Notes: generated by a model not told the origin, from the sequence alone. DNA of 64,000 nucleotides from Steroidobacteraceae bacterium (GCA_027531255.1 JAPZRU010000002.1:1-64000); one strand, 5' to 3'. Shown: positions 51,168 through 61,130, numbered from the stretch's first letter. Numbers and translations are program-made.

Positions 51168-52308
51168 GGCTCTCTTCCACGATGCGCAGCGAGCTCGCCT
51201 GCTCGTGCGACAGCTTGTCCTCGCGCTTGCTCTCGAGCTTCACGCGCAGGCGCAGCTCGTTCTTCGAATCCGCGTTGCGCAGCGCTTCCTCGTACGAGAT
51301 CAGGTGCGACTCGTGGAGCTCGTACAGCGCCTGGTCGAAGGTCCTCATGCCGAGCCCGTTCGAGCGCGCCATGACTTCCTTGATCTGGGCGACATCGCCC
51401 TTGAAGATCAGGTCGGCGATCAGCGGGCTGTGCAGCATGATCTCCATCGCGGCGATGCGGCCGCCGCCCGCCTCGCGCGGGATCAGCCGCTGCGAGATCA
51501 GCGCCTGGATGTTCAGCGACAGGTCCATGAGGAGCTGCTCGCGCTTCTCCTCCGGGAAGAAGTTGATGATGCGGTCGAGCGCCTGGTTGGCGCTGTTCGC
51601 GTGCAGCGTGGCGAGCACGAGGTGTCCCGTTTCGGCGAACTGGATGCCGTACTCCATCGTCTCGCGGTCCCGGATCTCGCCGATCAGGATCACGTCCGGC
51701 GCCTGGCGCAGCGTGTTCTTGAGCGCCGCGTGCCAGCTGTCGGTGTCGACGCCGACCTCGCGGTGCGTGACCACGCAGCCCTTGTGGTTGTGCACGTACT
51801 CGACCGGATCCTCGATCGTGACGATGTGGCCGCGGGTCTTCTCGTTGCGGTAGTCCACCATGGCCGCGAGCGTCGTGCTCTTGCCGGAGCCGGTGCCGCC
51901 GACGACGATCACGAGCCCGCGCTTCGTCAGAACCACGTCGCGGAGGATCGGCGGCAGCTGGAGGTCGTCGATCGTCGGGATCCTGGCGTTGATCGTGCGG
52001 ATGACGCAGCCGGTGTGGTGCTGCTGCACGAACGCGCTGACGCGGAAGCGACCGATGCCCGGCGGCGCGATCGCGAAGTTGCACTCCTTGGTCGAGTCGA
52101 AGTCGCGCGTCTGCTTGTCGTTCATGATCGCACGGACGAGCGTGGCGCTCTGCTCGGGCGTCAGCGGCCGGTCGGTCTGCGGGCGGATCTCGCCGTCGAT
52201 CTTGATCGCGGGCGGGAACCCGGCCGTGACGAACAGGTCGGAAGCCTTGCGCTCGACCATGCGCCGCAGCAGGTCCTGCATCAGCTTGATGGCTTGATCG
52301 CGTTCCAC
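51151..52308 (-). CDS. pilU: Type IV pilus retraction ATPase PilU
   Basis: A 385-residue ATPase. PilU features include LLRRMVERKASDLFVTAGFPPAIKIDGEIRP, KECNFAIAPPGIGRFRVSAFVQQ, Walker A GGTGSGKSTTLAAMVDYRN, HIVTIEDPVEYVHNHKGCVVTHREVGVDTDSW, LRQAPDVILIGEIRDRETMEYGIQFAETGHLVLATLHANSANQALDRIINFFP and the LRLRVKLESKRED C-terminus. PilU works with PilT to retract pili under load. It lies 42 bp downstream of pilT and overlaps the third ATPase gene by 17 bp. Confidence 0.93.
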   Translation of the reverse strand: MERDQAIKLMQDLLRRMVERKASDLFVTAGFPPAIKIDGEIRPQTDRPLTPEQSATLVRAIMNDKQTRDFDSTKECNFAIAPPGIGRFRVSAFVQQHHTGCVIRTINARIPTIDDLQLPPILRDVVLTKRGLVIVVGGTGSGKSTTLAAMVDYRNEKTRGHIVTIEDPVEYVHNHKGCVVTHREVGVDTDSWHAALKNTLRQAPDVILIGEIRDRETMEYGIQFAETGHLVLATLHANSANQALDRIINFFPEEKREQLLMDLSLNIQALISQRLIPREAGGGRIAAMEIMLHSPLIADLIFKGDVAQIKEVMARSNGLGMRTFDQALYELHESHLISYEEALRNADSKNELRLRVKLESKREDKLSHEQASSLRIVEESHGKVF

Positions 52309-52350
52309 GGCTGCGTCCTCTCCCCGTACCGTCGAGCCGGCCCGCGGGGG

Positions 52351-53391
52351 CTAGATCGAGTCCTTGTTCTGCGCCTTGTAGCGCGCCTCTTCCTTGCTGA
52401 CGACCCCCTTCGTGACCAGTTCCTGCAGGCACTGGTCCAGCGTCTGCATGCCGACCGCCTGGCCGGTCTGGATCGACGAGTACATCTGCGCGATCTTGCC
52501 CTCGCGGATCAGGTTCCGGATCGCGGGGGTGCCGATCATGATCTCGTGCGCGGCGGCGCGGCCGCCGCCGATGCGCTTCAGCAGCGCCTGGGAGATCACC
52601 GCGCGCAGCGACTCCGACAGCATCGAGCGCACCATCTCCTTCTCGGCCGCCGGGAACACGTCGACGATGCGGTCGATGGTCTTGGCGGCCGAACTGGTGT
52701 GCAGCGTGCCGAACACCAGGTGCCCGGTCTCGGCGGCGGTGAGCGCGAGGCGGATGGTCTCGAGGTCGCGCATCTCGCCGACCAGGACGATGTCCGGGTC
52801 CTCGCGGAGCGCGGAGCGCAGCGCCTCGGCAAAGCCGAGCGTGTCGCGGTGCACCTCGCGCTGGTTGATCAGGCAGCGGCGGCTCTCGTGCACGAACTCG
52901 ATCGGGTCCTCGATCGTGAGGATGTGGTCCGGACGGCTGTCGTTGCAGTGGTTGATCATGCCGGCGAGTGTCGTGCTCTTGCCGGAACCGGTCGGGCCGG
53001 TGACGAGCACCAGGCCGCGCGGCAGCATGCAGAGGTCCTTGAAGACCTTCGGCGCGTTCAGCTCGTCGAGCGACATCACCACGGAAGGGATGGTGCGGAA
53101 CACCGCGCCCGCGCCGCGGTTCTGGTTGAAGGCGTTGACGCGGAAGCGCGCGAGCTTCGGGATCTCGAAGGAGAAGTCGGTCTCGAAGAACTCCTCGTAC
53201 GCCTTCCGTTGCTTGTCATTCATGATGTCGTACACCATGCTGTGCACTTGCTTGTGCGACAGGGACGGCATGTTGATCCGCTTGACGTCGCCGTCGACGC
53301 GGATGAGCGGCGGCATGCCGGCGGACAGGTGCAGGTCCGAGGCGTTGTTCTTGACGGCGAACGCGAGCAGCTGGGCGATGTCGACGGCCAT
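52351..53391 (-). CDS. pilT: Type IV pilus retraction ATPase PilT
   Basis: A 346-residue ATPase that powers pilus retraction and twitching. I chose the ATG at 53391 (MAVDIAQLLAFAVKNNASDLHLSAGMPPLIRVDGD), preceded by GGGGA. Walker A is GPTGSGKSTTLAGMI, the Asp box ILTIEDPIEFVHESRRCLINQREVH, Walker B IVLVGEMRDLETIRLALTAAETGHLVFGTLHTSSAAKTIDRI, and the PilT-specific AIRNLIREGKIAQMYSSIQTGQAVGMQTLDQ motif is present. It is first in a pilT-pilU-pilU2 operon, divergent from yggS, the classic gammaproteobacterial arrangement. Confidence 0.96.
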   Translation of the reverse strand: MAVDIAQLLAFAVKNNASDLHLSAGMPPLIRVDGDVKRINMPSLSHKQVHSMVYDIMNDKQRKAYEEFFETDFSFEIPKLARFRVNAFNQNRGAGAVFRTIPSVVMSLDELNAPKVFKDLCMLPRGLVLVTGPTGSGKSTTLAGMINHCNDSRPDHILTIEDPIEFVHESRRCLINQREVHRDTLGFAEALRSALREDPDIVLVGEMRDLETIRLALTAAETGHLVFGTLHTSSAAKTIDRIVDVFPAAEKEMVRSMLSESLRAVISQALLKRIGGGRAAAHEIMIGTPAIRNLIREGKIAQMYSSIQTGQAVGMQTLDQCLQELVTKGVVSKEEARYKAQNKDSI

Positions 53392-53423
53392 GGAGTCCCC
53401 TGCCGCAGGGCGAGATCGGCCGC

Positions 53424-53429
53424 AGTATA
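53424..53429 (-). promoter_or_regulatory. Possible -10 element for pilT
   Basis: On the minus strand TATACT lies in an AT-richer patch, placing a start of transcription about 26 nt upstream of the pilT ATG. No good -35 partner at 17 bp is visible, so this is a position-based suggestion. Confidence 0.35.
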
Positions 53430-53451
53430 GCCGCGGGTATCCGGCAGCCAT

Positions 53452-54162
53452 ATGTTAATTGGTCCGCAGTTTTCGGCTGGGGATGCGGCCGCCCGGCTGG
53501 CCGTCGTCCGCGACCGGATCGCGCGGGCCTGTGCCCGCGCGGGACGCGACACGGCATCCGTGACGCTCGTCGGGGTTTCGAAGACGCACCCGGCCGCAGC
53601 GGTGCGCAGCGCCCTCGACGCGGGGCTGCGCGACTTCGGCGAGAACTACGTCCAGGAAGGCGTCGCGAAGCTCGCCGCGCTCCCGCGCGACGGCGTGACC
53701 TGGCACTTCATCGGCCAGCTGCAGTCGAACAAGACGCGACCGGTCGCGGAGCACTTCGACTGGGTGCACACCGTGGACCGCGCGAAACTCGCGGAGCGGC
53801 TGTCCGCGCAGCGTCCGCATCACGGCCCCGAACTGCAGGTCTGCCTGCAGGTGGATCTCGACGCGGAGCCGCGGAAGGGCGGTGTCGCGCCGGCCGAGCT
53901 GCCGGCGCTCGCGGCGCAGGTCGCCGCACTGCCCCGCCTGCGCCTCCGCGGCCTGATGTGCATCCCCGCACCGCGCGAGGACGAGGGCGAGCAGCGTCGC
54001 GCGTTCGCGCGACTCCGCGAACTCGAGGATTCGCTGAACGCCGCCGGCCACGCGCTCGACGTGCTGTCGATGGGCATGAGCGCCGACTTCGAGGCGGCGA
54101 TCCTCGAGGGCGCCACGCACGTGCGGGTCGGCACCGCGATCTTCGGCGCACGGCAGGCATGA
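53452..54162 (+). CDS. yggS: YggS family PLP-binding protein (PLP homeostasis)
   Basis: A 236-residue PLP protein with a single TIM-barrel domain. The PLP Lys lies in VTLVGVSKTHPAAAVRSALDAGLRDFGENYVQEG. WHFIGQLQSNKTRPVAEHFDWVHTVDRAKLAERL, LQVDLDAEPRKGGV, LRLRGLMCIPAP and LSMGMSADFEAAILEGATHVRVGTAIFG are all diagnostic. Members maintain vitamin B6 and amino-acid balance without known enzyme activity. It is the first gene of yggS-proC-yggT, divergent from pilT. Confidence 0.95.
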   Translation: MLIGPQFSAGDAAARLAVVRDRIARACARAGRDTASVTLVGVSKTHPAAAVRSALDAGLRDFGENYVQEGVAKLAALPRDGVTWHFIGQLQSNKTRPVAEHFDWVHTVDRAKLAERLSAQRPHHGPELQVCLQVDLDAEPRKGGVAPAELPALAAQVAALPRLRLRGLMCIPAPREDEGEQRRAFARLRELEDSLNAAGHALDVLSMGMSADFEAAILEGATHVRVGTAIFGARQA

Positions 54163-54163
54163 C

Positions 54164-55015
54164 ATGACAGGAGCGAACGTGGACGTCCGACTTCCCCCCG
54201 TCGCCGTGATCGGCGGCGGCCACATGGCGCGTGCGCTGATCGGCGGCTGGCTCGCGCGCGGGCTGGCGCCCGCCGACGTGCACGTATCCGACCCTTCTGC
54301 CGCGCAGCGCGAGGGCCTCCTGCGCGACTTCCCGGGCCTGCGCATCCATGCGGAGAACGCCGCCGCGGCGACCTCGGCCGACGTCTGGGTGCTGGCCGTC
54401 AAGCCTCAGCAGCTGCCCGAGGTCGCGCGCGAGCTCGCGCCGCAGGCCTCGGCCGCCGCACCGCTCGCGATCTCGGTCGCCGCCGGCGTCCGCGCCGCGG
54501 ATCTCGCGCGCTGGCTGGGCCCACGCGCCGAGGTCGTCCGCACGATGCCGAATCGTCCCGCGCTCGTCGGCGCCGGCGTCACCGCGCTGTATGCGCCGCC
54601 CGGCGTCGCCGCCGCGCGGCGCGAGGTCGCGGGCCGGCTGCTCGACGCCGTCGGCACGACGGTCTGGGTGGATGCGGAGGAGCAGCTCGACGCGGTCACC
54701 GCCGTGTCGGGCAGCGGGCCCGCCTACTTCTTCCTGCTGATCGAGCTGCTGGAGGCGGCCGCCGTGGAGCAGGGCCTGCCGCCGGTGGTGGCGCGCCGGC
54801 TCGCGATCGACACGGCGTGGGGCGGCGCGAAGCTCGCGCGGGAGTCCGCGGACGATCCGGCGACGCTCCGCGCCCAGGTGACCTCGAAGGGCGGCACCAC
54901 CGCCGCCGCCCTCGCGGTCCTCGAGTCCGCGGATCTCCGTGCTATCGTTTCGCGCGCCGTCGCCGCCGGCGCCGCGCGCTCGCGCGAGCTGGCCGAAGCC
55001 GCCGGTCGCGGCTGA
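54164..55015 (+). CDS. proC: Pyrroline-5-carboxylate reductase
   Basis: A 283-residue NAD(P)H enzyme for the last step of proline synthesis. The Rossmann motif is VAVIGGGHMARALIGGWLARGL, preceded by about 12 residues. WVLAVKPQQLPEVARELA, VVRTMPNRPALVGAGVTALYAPPG, AVTAVSGSGPAYFFLLIELLEAAAVEQGL and VTSKGGTTAAALAVLESADL are the family blocks. It follows yggS by one base and probably shares its transcript. Confidence 0.95.
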   Translation: MTGANVDVRLPPVAVIGGGHMARALIGGWLARGLAPADVHVSDPSAAQREGLLRDFPGLRIHAENAAAATSADVWVLAVKPQQLPEVARELAPQASAAAPLAISVAAGVRAADLARWLGPRAEVVRTMPNRPALVGAGVTALYAPPGVAAARREVAGRLLDAVGTTVWVDAEEQLDAVTAVSGSGPAYFFLLIELLEAAAVEQGLPPVVARRLAIDTAWGGAKLARESADDPATLRAQVTSKGGTTAAALAVLESADLRAIVSRAVAAGAARSRELAEAAGRG

Positions 55016-55048
55016 TGCGGCCCGCGCCCACCAGGAGCCCCGCGCCCG

Positions 55049-55606
55049 ATGCGTGAGCTGATCTTCGTCGTCGATTCGCTGTTCGCGCTCGTCGTGGGCG
55101 CCTTCCTGCTGCGGCTGCTGTTCCAGCTGGTCCGCGCGGACTTCCGCAATCCCGTCGCGCAGGCGGTGGTCCGCGTGACGAATCCGCTGGTGGTGCCGCT
55201 GCGCAAGGTGCTGCCGCCGATCGGCCGGCTCGACACCGCCTCGGTCGTGGCCCTGCTGCTCGCCCAGATGCTGCGCACCGCCGCGGTCGTGGCTCTGTCG
55301 GGTGCGCCGCTGCCCGGCATCGCGCCGCTGCTGCTGCTGTCGCTCGTCGAGGTGCTCGACCTCGCGCTGCTGATCCTGCTGGTGGCGATCTTCGTCTACG
55401 TGATCCTGGGCTGGGTCGCGCCGGGCGGCTACTCGCCCGTGGCGCGCCTGCTGGGCGACCTCGTGGAGCCGGTGCTCGCGCCGCTCCGTCGCGCCCTGCC
55501 GTCGCTCGGCGGACTCGACCTCTCGCCGCTGGTGGCGATCCTGCTGATCTCCGTGGTCCGGATGGTGCTGAACGGCCGGATCGCCCCGCTGCTGCTCGGG
55601 CTCTGA
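55049..55606 (+). CDS. yggT: YggT family integral membrane protein
   Basis: A 185-residue protein with two tandem YggT units. Each unit has two membrane helices joined by the family motif: ADFRNPVAQAVVRVTNPLVVPLRKVLPPIGRLDTASVVALLLAQML in the first and SPVARLLGDLVEPVLAPLRRALPSLGGLDLSPLVAILLISVV in the second. Four to six membrane segments are predicted by eye. The role is uncertain, with links to cell shape or osmotic balance in the family. It follows proC, the conserved order. Confidence 0.93.
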   Translation: MRELIFVVDSLFALVVGAFLLRLLFQLVRADFRNPVAQAVVRVTNPLVVPLRKVLPPIGRLDTASVVALLLAQMLRTAAVVALSGAPLPGIAPLLLLSLVEVLDLALLILLVAIFVYVILGWVAPGGYSPVARLLGDLVEPVLAPLRRALPSLGGLDLSPLVAILLISVVRMVLNGRIAPLLLGL

Positions 55607-55614
55607 GGCACGCC

Positions 55615-56121
55615 GTGTCGCCCTGCGTCGTCCGCACCCTCGCCCTACGCCGCACGGCCGCGGCGCTGGGCCTGCTGCTCCTCGCCGCGCTCGCGGGCTG
55701 CGGCGGCGGCGCGGAACAGGCCGCGCCGGCCAGGACATGGAGCGACCCCGGCGAGGCCACGCTCGGGAACTGGACGCTCTACTACAACGCGCTGCGCGCC
55801 ACCGAACTCGAGCCTTCGATGGCCGAGGCCTACGGGGTCGCGGTGCGTCCGCGCGGCGTCGTCATCAGCGTATCGCTGGTGCGCGCCGGGGATCCCGCCG
55901 CACCCGGCGGCGCGGACGTGACGATGCGAGCGCGCACGCTGCTGGGCCAGGACCGGCCGGTCCGCGTGAAGCGGGTCGAGCGCGGGGGCGCGGTGTCGTG
56001 GCTCGGCGAACTCGAGTCGGGCGGCCGCGAAACGCTGGTGTTCTCGGTGTCCGCGCGCCTGCCGGACTCGGCCGCGCCGCTCGAGGCGGAGTTCACGCGC
56101 GAACTGCACGCCGCCGACTGA
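55615..56121 (+). CDS. DUF4426-family lipoprotein
   Basis: A 168-residue exported protein starting at a GTG (55615) behind GAGG. The signal ends in a lipobox (LLLAALAGCGG, Cys at about residue 29). The domain contains GNWTLYYNALRATELEPSMAEAYGV, RGVVISVSLVRAG and VSWLGELESGGRETLVFSVSARLPDS, matching DUF4426, often found near yggT/metX in proteobacteria. Function is unknown. It ends the yggS-proC-yggT cluster. Confidence 0.78.
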   Translation: MSPCVVRTLALRRTAAALGLLLLAALAGCGGGAEQAAPARTWSDPGEATLGNWTLYYNALRATELEPSMAEAYGVAVRPRGVVISVSLVRAGDPAAPGGADVTMRARTLLGQDRPVRVKRVERGGAVSWLGELESGGRETLVFSVSARLPDSAAPLEAEFTRELHAAD

Positions 56122-56203
56122 GCGGTCGCCGCGCGGCGCGGCCGCACCGCGCGACTGCGCCGGTCCCCGGAGAAACCGCCGCGCGGCGGTGCGGCCGGTT
56201 CGC

Positions 56204-56656
56204 TCAGCCGCCGCGCACGAGGTTGCGCAGCCGGATCACGTCGCTGCGGGACACGTGCAGCAATTCGGCCACCTTGCCGACGAGGTGGTCCTCGTAGTGG
56301 TCGAGGCGCCCGTCCGCGAGGCACGTGCGCCACAGCAGCTCGACCACGTCGAGCTTCTCGCCGGGCGCGAGCCCGTCGTTCAGCACGCGGGTGAATTCGT
56401 AGAGCGACACCGACTTTTCGGCCGCGCGCTCGGCCTCCGCGACCAGGTCGTCCGCCTCGGCGCCCGTCAGGCCGAAATGCCGTTCGAGCAGGTCCACGAG
56501 CACGCCGCGCTCGACCGCGGTGGCGTCGAAGTCCGCGCGCATCGTCTCGACGAGCAGGGCGGCGGTGGCGAGCCGGACGGCGCCGGCACGCGTCGGCGCC
56601 GCGGCACCCGCGCCGTCCTTCTCGAACTGGGCCCGGATCTTCGCGAGCAGGCTCAT
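56204..56656 (-). CDS. TerB-like helical protein
   Basis: A 150-residue all-helical protein resembling the TerB/TerB-like family. LATAALLVETMRADFDATAVERGVLVDLLERHFGLTGAEADDLVAEAERAAEKSVSLYEFTRVLN and VELLWRTCLADGRLDHYEDHLVGKVAELLHVSRSDVIRLRN contain the paired acidic helices of the fold (ADGRLDHYE). Family members are linked to tellurite resistance and stress, but no other ter gene is present, so a general function is more likely. The start ATG shares ATGA with the upstream hydrolase stop. Confidence 0.82.
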   Translation of the reverse strand: MSLLAKIRAQFEKDGAGAAAPTRAGAVRLATAALLVETMRADFDATAVERGVLVDLLERHFGLTGAEADDLVAEAERAAEKSVSLYEFTRVLNDGLAPGEKLDVVELLWRTCLADGRLDHYEDHLVGKVAELLHVSRSDVIRLRNLVRGG

Positions 56657-57291
56657 CGCAGGCGCTCCCGGATCGCTTCGCGCAGGCCGTTCAGCCGGCC
56701 GTGGAAGAAGTGCTCGGCGCCCGCCATCACGACGATCGTCGGCGCCGGCGTCACCCGCTCGCCCCAGGCGACGACGTCGCGGTAGTCCACGAGTTCGTCC
56801 TGGTCGCCCTGGATCACGACCCACGGCGCCGACGGCACCGGGTACTTCGTGAAGTCGAAGCGCCGCACCGGCGGCGCGATCGTGAACAGCTGCCGCGTGG
56901 CGCGCCGCGCCGCCACCTGGAAGGCGACGAACGAGCCGAACGAGAAGCCCGCGAGCGTCAGCGTCGCGCCGGGCCAGCGGTCGGCGACCCAGTCCGCGAC
57001 GGCGGTCGCATCGTCGGCTTCGCCGCGGCCCTCGTCGAACACGCCCGGGCTCGCGCCGACGCCGCGGAAGTTGAAGCGCACCGTCGCGTACCCGGACTCC
57101 TGCAGGGCGCGCGCCGTGGTGTGCACGACCTTGTTGTCCATCGTGCCGCCGTACAGCGGGTGCGGGTGGCAGACGACCGCGGCGCGCGTGCCGTCGAACC
57201 CTTCCGGCGTCTCGACGAGGGCCTCGAGCGCGCCGACGGGGCCCGGGATCGCGAGGCGCTCCGGCGCCGGGGGACGGAAGGCCGCGGTCAT
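56653..57291 (-). CDS. Alpha/beta hydrolase (cytoplasmic, DLH-like)
   Basis: A 212-residue hydrolase. [45 protein letters not shown] is the hallmark of this small-hydrolase family. The nucleophile Ser is in [17 protein letters not shown], with Asp in [13 protein letters not shown] and His in [11 protein letters not shown]. No signal peptide. Substrate unknown. It overlaps both neighbours by ATGA (amidohydrolase upstream, TerB-like downstream), giving a coupled three-gene unit. Confidence 0.9.
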   Translation of the reverse strand: MTAAFRPPAPERLAIPGPVGALEALVETPEGFDGTRAAVVCHPHPLYGGTMDNKVVHTTARALQESGYATVRFNFRGVGASPGVFDEGRGEADDATAVADWVADRWPGATLTLAGFSFGSFVAFQVAARRATRQLFTIAPPVRRFDFTKYPVPSAPWVVIQGDQDELVDYRDVVAWGERVTPAPTIVVMAGAEHFFHGRLNGLREAIRERLR

Positions 57292-58598
57292 CGGTCGTGA
57301 CGATGGACTCGGCCGTCCTTCATCACGAACTTCACGCGCGTCATCGCGGTGATGTCGGCCAGCGGATCGCCGGGCACCGCGACGAGGTCCGCGAGCTTGC
57401 CGGGCTCGACCGAGCCGAGGCGGTCCGCGACTTCCATGAAGCGCGCGGGCACGCTCGTGGCGGACTGGATCGCCTTCATGGCCGGCATGCCGGCCTCGAT
57501 CATGTAGACGAACTCCTGCGCGTTCCGCCCGTGCGCGGAGACGCCGGTGTCGGTGCCGAACATGATGGGGACGCCGGCCCGGTAAGCCTGGCCGAAGGTC
57601 TTCTGGATCTGCGGGCCGACCGCTGCCGCCTTCGGCACGACGATCGTCGGCAAGAAGCCCGCTTCCTTCGCGCGGTCGCCGACCCAGCGGCCGGCGGAGA
57701 TGGTCGCGACGAGGTAGGTGCCGCGCTCGCGCATCAGCTTCATGGCCTCGTCGTCGAGGAACGTGCCGTGCTCGATCGAGTGCACTCCGGCGCGCACCGC
57801 GCGCTTCGCACCCTCGGCGCCGTGCGCGTGCGCCGCGACCTTGAAGCCGTAGTCGCGGGCGGTGTCGACCACCGCGCGGATCTCCTCTTCGGTGAACTGC
57901 GGGTTCAGCCCGTTCTTCGCTATCGACAGCACGCCGCCGGTCGCGGTGATCTTGATCGTGTCGGCGCCTTCCTTGTAGCGCTCGCGGACGGCGGCGGCGG
58001 CCTCGATCGGGCCGTCGATCACACCCTCCTTCGGGCCGGTCGGGATCACGATGCGCTGCGCCCAGCCGTTGGTCGGATCGGCGTGGCCGCCGGTCGTGGC
58101 GATCGACTTGCCCGAGGAGTAGATCCGCGGGCCCGGCACGACCCCCCGGTCGATCGCATTGCGCAGCGCGGTGGCCGCGTTGAAGCCCGCGCCGAGGTCG
58201 CGTACCGCGGTGAACCCGGCGTCGAGCGTGCGCTTGGCGAACTGCGCGCCGAGCAGCGCGACGTCGGCCTCGTTGAGCGTGAAGCCTTCGAGCTGCGAGC
58301 GCGAGTTGTACTCGCTCGAGATGTGGACGTGCATGTCCCACAGGCCGGGCATCAGGGTGGCGTCGCGCAGGTCGATCACGGTATCGCCCGGTGCCGGCGC
58401 CCGGAAGCCGCGCTCGATCGCCTTGATCGTGTCGCCCTCGACGACGACCGTGACCTGCGTCGTGGGACGGTCGGCCACGCCGTCGATCAGCCTGCCGGCG
58501 TGGATCAGCGTGGCGGCGTCGGCGAGCGCGGGCGCGATCGCCACGGGAGCGAGCGCGAACAGCGCGGCCACGCGGGCCGCGGCGAGACGTGCGGACAT
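57288..58598 (-). CDS. Exported amidohydrolase-family protein (prolidase/imidazolonepropionase-like)
   Basis: A 436-residue metal hydrolase. A signal peptide is visible ([26 protein letters not shown]). Metal ligands are in [17 protein letters not shown] (HxH), the Lys in [10 protein letters not shown], His in [33 protein letters not shown] and Asp in [15 protein letters not shown]. The C-terminal [19 protein letters not shown] segment is also typical. Similar exported proteins hydrolyse dipeptides or amide esters; substrate not determinable. It starts the three-gene ATGA-coupled unit. Confidence 0.88.
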   Translation of the reverse strand: MSARLAAARVAALFALAPVAIAPALADAATLIHAGRLIDGVADRPTTQVTVVVEGDTIKAIERGFRAPAPGDTVIDLRDATLMPGLWDMHVHISSEYNSRSQLEGFTLNEADVALLGAQFAKRTLDAGFTAVRDLGAGFNAATALRNAIDRGVVPGPRIYSSGKSIATTGGHADPTNGWAQRIVIPTGPKEGVIDGPIEAAAAVRERYKEGADTIKITATGGVLSIAKNGLNPQFTEEEIRAVVDTARDYGFKVAAHAHGAEGAKRAVRAGVHSIEHGTFLDDEAMKLMRERGTYLVATISAGRWVGDRAKEAGFLPTIVVPKAAAVGPQIQKTFGQAYRAGVPIMFGTDTGVSAHGRNAQEFVYMIEAGMPAMKAIQSATSVPARFMEVADRLGSVEPGKLADLVAVPGDPLADITAMTRVKFVMKDGRVHRHDR

Positions 58599-58653
58599 CG
58601 GGGAGCCCCTCGTTCTGCTGTGATGTTGCGTGCGGGCGGGGTCGCGCCGCGTC

Positions 58654-59217
58654 TCAGCGCGGCGTCACCAGGGACAGGAGTTCGACGTCGAACACGAGCG
58701 TCGCGCCGGGCGGGATCACGCCGGGCGCGCCGCGGTCGCCGTAACCGAGCTGCGCGGGAATCACGAGGCGGCGCTGTCCGCCGGGCTGCATGCCCGCGAC
58801 GCCGAGATCCCAGCCGCGGATCACGCGGCCGCCGCCGACCGGGAACATGAACGGCCGTCCGCGATCGCGCGAACTGTCGAAGACGCGGCCCTTGCCCTCC
58901 GGCGCCTTCGGGTCGTACAGCCAACCGGTGTAGTGCACGCGCGCGTTCATGCCGGGCAGCGCGACGGTGCCGGTACCGATCTTCAGTTCCCTGATCACCA
59001 GACCCTCGGCCTCGGCGGCCCGGCGCGCGTCGGTCACCGGGTCGGGCAGCGTCGCGGGGGCCGGCGCCGGCGCGGGCGCGGTCGCGGCCGGCGCTGCCGC
59101 GGACGCCGGCGGCGCGGTCGCGGCCGGCGGCGTGCCCTCCGCGGCCACCGCGACGGTGGCGGCCAGCACGAGCGCGGCGGTGACGACGGAACGGAGCACG
59201 GAAAGGTGCAGCGGCAT
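58654..59217 (-). CDS. Periplasmic FKBP-type peptidyl-prolyl isomerase
   Basis: A 187-residue foldase. The start at ATG 59217 ([28 protein letters not shown]) gives a signal peptide; ATG 59226 is the alternative. A low-complexity Ala/Pro linker covers about residues 30-60. The FKBP domain follows: [88 protein letters not shown], with all active-site aromatics. It would assist folding of exported proteins. It lies 55 bp upstream of the amidohydrolase gene. Confidence 0.92.
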   Translation of the reverse strand: MPLHLSVLRSVVTAALVLAATVAVAAEGTPPAATAPPASAAAPAATAPAPAPAPATLPDPVTDARRAAEAEGLVIRELKIGTGTVALPGMNARVHYTGWLYDPKAPEGKGRVFDSSRDRGRPFMFPVGGGRVIRGWDLGVAGMQPGGQRRLVIPAQLGYGDRGAPGVIPPGATLVFDVELLSLVTPR

Positions 59218-59249
59218 CGGTGCCATCCGGTGACTAGACGACGCTGCGA

Positions 59250-61130
59250 TTATGCCCCGGCGAGCAGCAGCCGGTTCAGCCGCCTCACGAACCCGGCCGG
59301 GTCGGCAAGCTGGCCGCCTTCGGCGAGCGTGGCCTCGTCGTGCAGCAGCCCGGCGAGGTCTCGGAACTGCTCGCCGTCCGGCAGCTGCTCGAGCTTCTTC
59401 ACCAGCGGGTGCGCCGGGTTGATCTCGAGCGTCGGGCGGGCGGACGGCAGCGCCTGGCCCGCCGCCTCGAGCAGCTTGCGCATCTGCAGGCCGTAGTCGT
59501 TCTCGCTGCGCACGAGGCAGGCCGGCGACTCCGCGAGCCGCTGCGTGACGCGCACCGACTCCACGCGACCCGACAGCGCCTCGCGCAGCCGGCCGCACAG
59601 CGCCGCCGCCGCCTCGTCGTTCTGCGTCTCGGCGGCCTTCTCCTCGGGGCTCACGAGGTCGCCGAGGTCGAGGTCGCCCCGGCTAACGTCGCGGAAGCTC
59701 CTGCCCTCGAACTCGCCGAGGTACGACATCATCCACTCGTCCACGCGGTCGTGGAGCAGCAGCGCCTCGACGCCCTTCTGCCGCAACCGCTCGAGGTGCG
59801 GACTCTGGCGCGCCGAGTTCCAGGTGTCGGCGACGACGTAGTAGACGTGCTTCTGGCCGGGCCGCATCCGCGCGACGTAGTGCTCGAGCGACTGGTCCTG
59901 CGCCTCGCGGTCCGCGTGCGTGGTCGCGAAGCGCAGCAGCCTCGCGATGCGCTCGCGGTTGGTCGCGTCCTCGGCGACGCCCTCCTTCAGGACCTGCCCG
60001 AACTCCTTCCAGAAGCTGGCGTACTTCTCGGGTTCGTCCTTCGCGAGCTTCGTCAGCAGGTCGAGCACGCGGCGTGCGATGCCGGAGCGCATCGCCTCGA
60101 TCTCCGGATCCTCCTGCAGCAGCTCGCGCGAGACGTTGAGGGGCAGGTCGGAGGAGTCGACCACGCCCTTCACGAAGCGCAGGTAGAGCGGCAGGAACTG
60201 CTCCGCATCGTCGAGGATGAAGACGCGCTTGACATACAGCTTGAGCCCGCGCGGCGCCTCGCGGTTCCAGAGGTCGAACGGCGCGCGGCCCGGCACGTAC
60301 AGGAGCGTCGTGTACTCGCGCTTGCCCTCGACGCGGTTGTGGCTCCAGGCCAGCGGCGCGCCGAAGTCGTGCGACACGTGCTTGTAGAACTCGACGTAGT
60401 CCTCATCCGAAAGCGTCGACTTCGCGCGGGTCCAGAGCGCCTGCGCGTTGTTGACGGTCTCGCGCTCCGCCGTCGCCTTGCCCTCGGTCGGCATCCGCAC
60501 CGGGAACGCGATGTGGTCGGAGTAGCGGCGCACGAGGCCGCGCAGGCGCCAGGCGTCGGCGAACTCCTTCGCGTCCTCCTTGAGGTGCAGCACGATGCGC
60601 GTGCCGCGCGACGGCAGCTCCACGCTCTCGACCGTGAACTGGCCGCTGCCGTCGGACTCCCAGCGCACGCCGTGCGCGGCATCCAGCCCGGCCTTGCGGG
60701 AGTAAACCTCGACGCGGTCCGCGACGATGAAGCTCGAGTAGAAGCCGACGCCGAACTGGCCGATCAGCTGCGCGTCCTTCTGCTGGTCGCCGGTCAGCTG
60801 CGAGAGGAACTCCGCGGTGCCGGACTTCGCGATCGTGCCGAGGTGCTCGACCGCCTCCTCGCGCGACAGGCCGATGCCGTTGTCGGCGATCGTGACGGTG
60901 CGCGCGGTCGGGTCGAAGTCGACGTCGATCGCGAGCTGCTCGCCGGCCGGAAGCCACGCCGGCTCCGCGAGCGCGCGGAAGCGCAGCTTGTCGCAGGCGT
61001 CGGACGCGTTGGAGATCAGCTCGCGCAGGAAGATCTCGCGGTTCGAGTACAGCGAGTGGATCATCAGGCGCAGCAGCTGCTTCACCTCGGCCTGGAAGCC
61101 GCGGGTCTCGCGCTGGGTCGCAGTCGTCAT
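59250..61130 (-). CDS. htpG: Chaperone HtpG (Hsp90)
   Basis: A 626-residue ATP-dependent chaperone. The GHKL ATPase domain has [54 protein letters not shown] and [26 protein letters not shown], plus [15 protein letters not shown]. The middle domain contains [52 protein letters not shown] with its catalytic Arg. The C-terminal dimer domain is complete, and there is no charged linker, as in bacteria. The start is ATG 61130. I found no convincing heat-shock promoter upstream. Confidence 0.96.
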   Translation of the reverse strand: MTTATQRETRGFQAEVKQLLRLMIHSLYSNREIFLRELISNASDACDKLRFRALAEPAWLPAGEQLAIDVDFDPTARTVTIADNGIGLSREEAVEHLGTIAKSGTAEFLSQLTGDQQKDAQLIGQFGVGFYSSFIVADRVEVYSRKAGLDAAHGVRWESDGSGQFTVESVELPSRGTRIVLHLKEDAKEFADAWRLRGLVRRYSDHIAFPVRMPTEGKATAERETVNNAQALWTRAKSTLSDEDYVEFYKHVSHDFGAPLAWSHNRVEGKREYTTLLYVPGRAPFDLWNREAPRGLKLYVKRVFILDDAEQFLPLYLRFVKGVVDSSDLPLNVSRELLQEDPEIEAMRSGIARRVLDLLTKLAKDEPEKYASFWKEFGQVLKEGVAEDATNRERIARLLRFATTHADREAQDQSLEHYVARMRPGQKHVYYVVADTWNSARQSPHLERLRQKGVEALLLHDRVDEWMMSYLGEFEGRSFRDVSRGDLDLGDLVSPEEKAAETQNDEAAAALCGRLREALSGRVESVRVTQRLAESPACLVRSENDYGLQMRKLLEAAGQALPSARPTLEINPAHPLVKKLEQLPDGEQFRDLAGLLHDEATLAEGGQLADPAGFVRRLNRLLLAGA

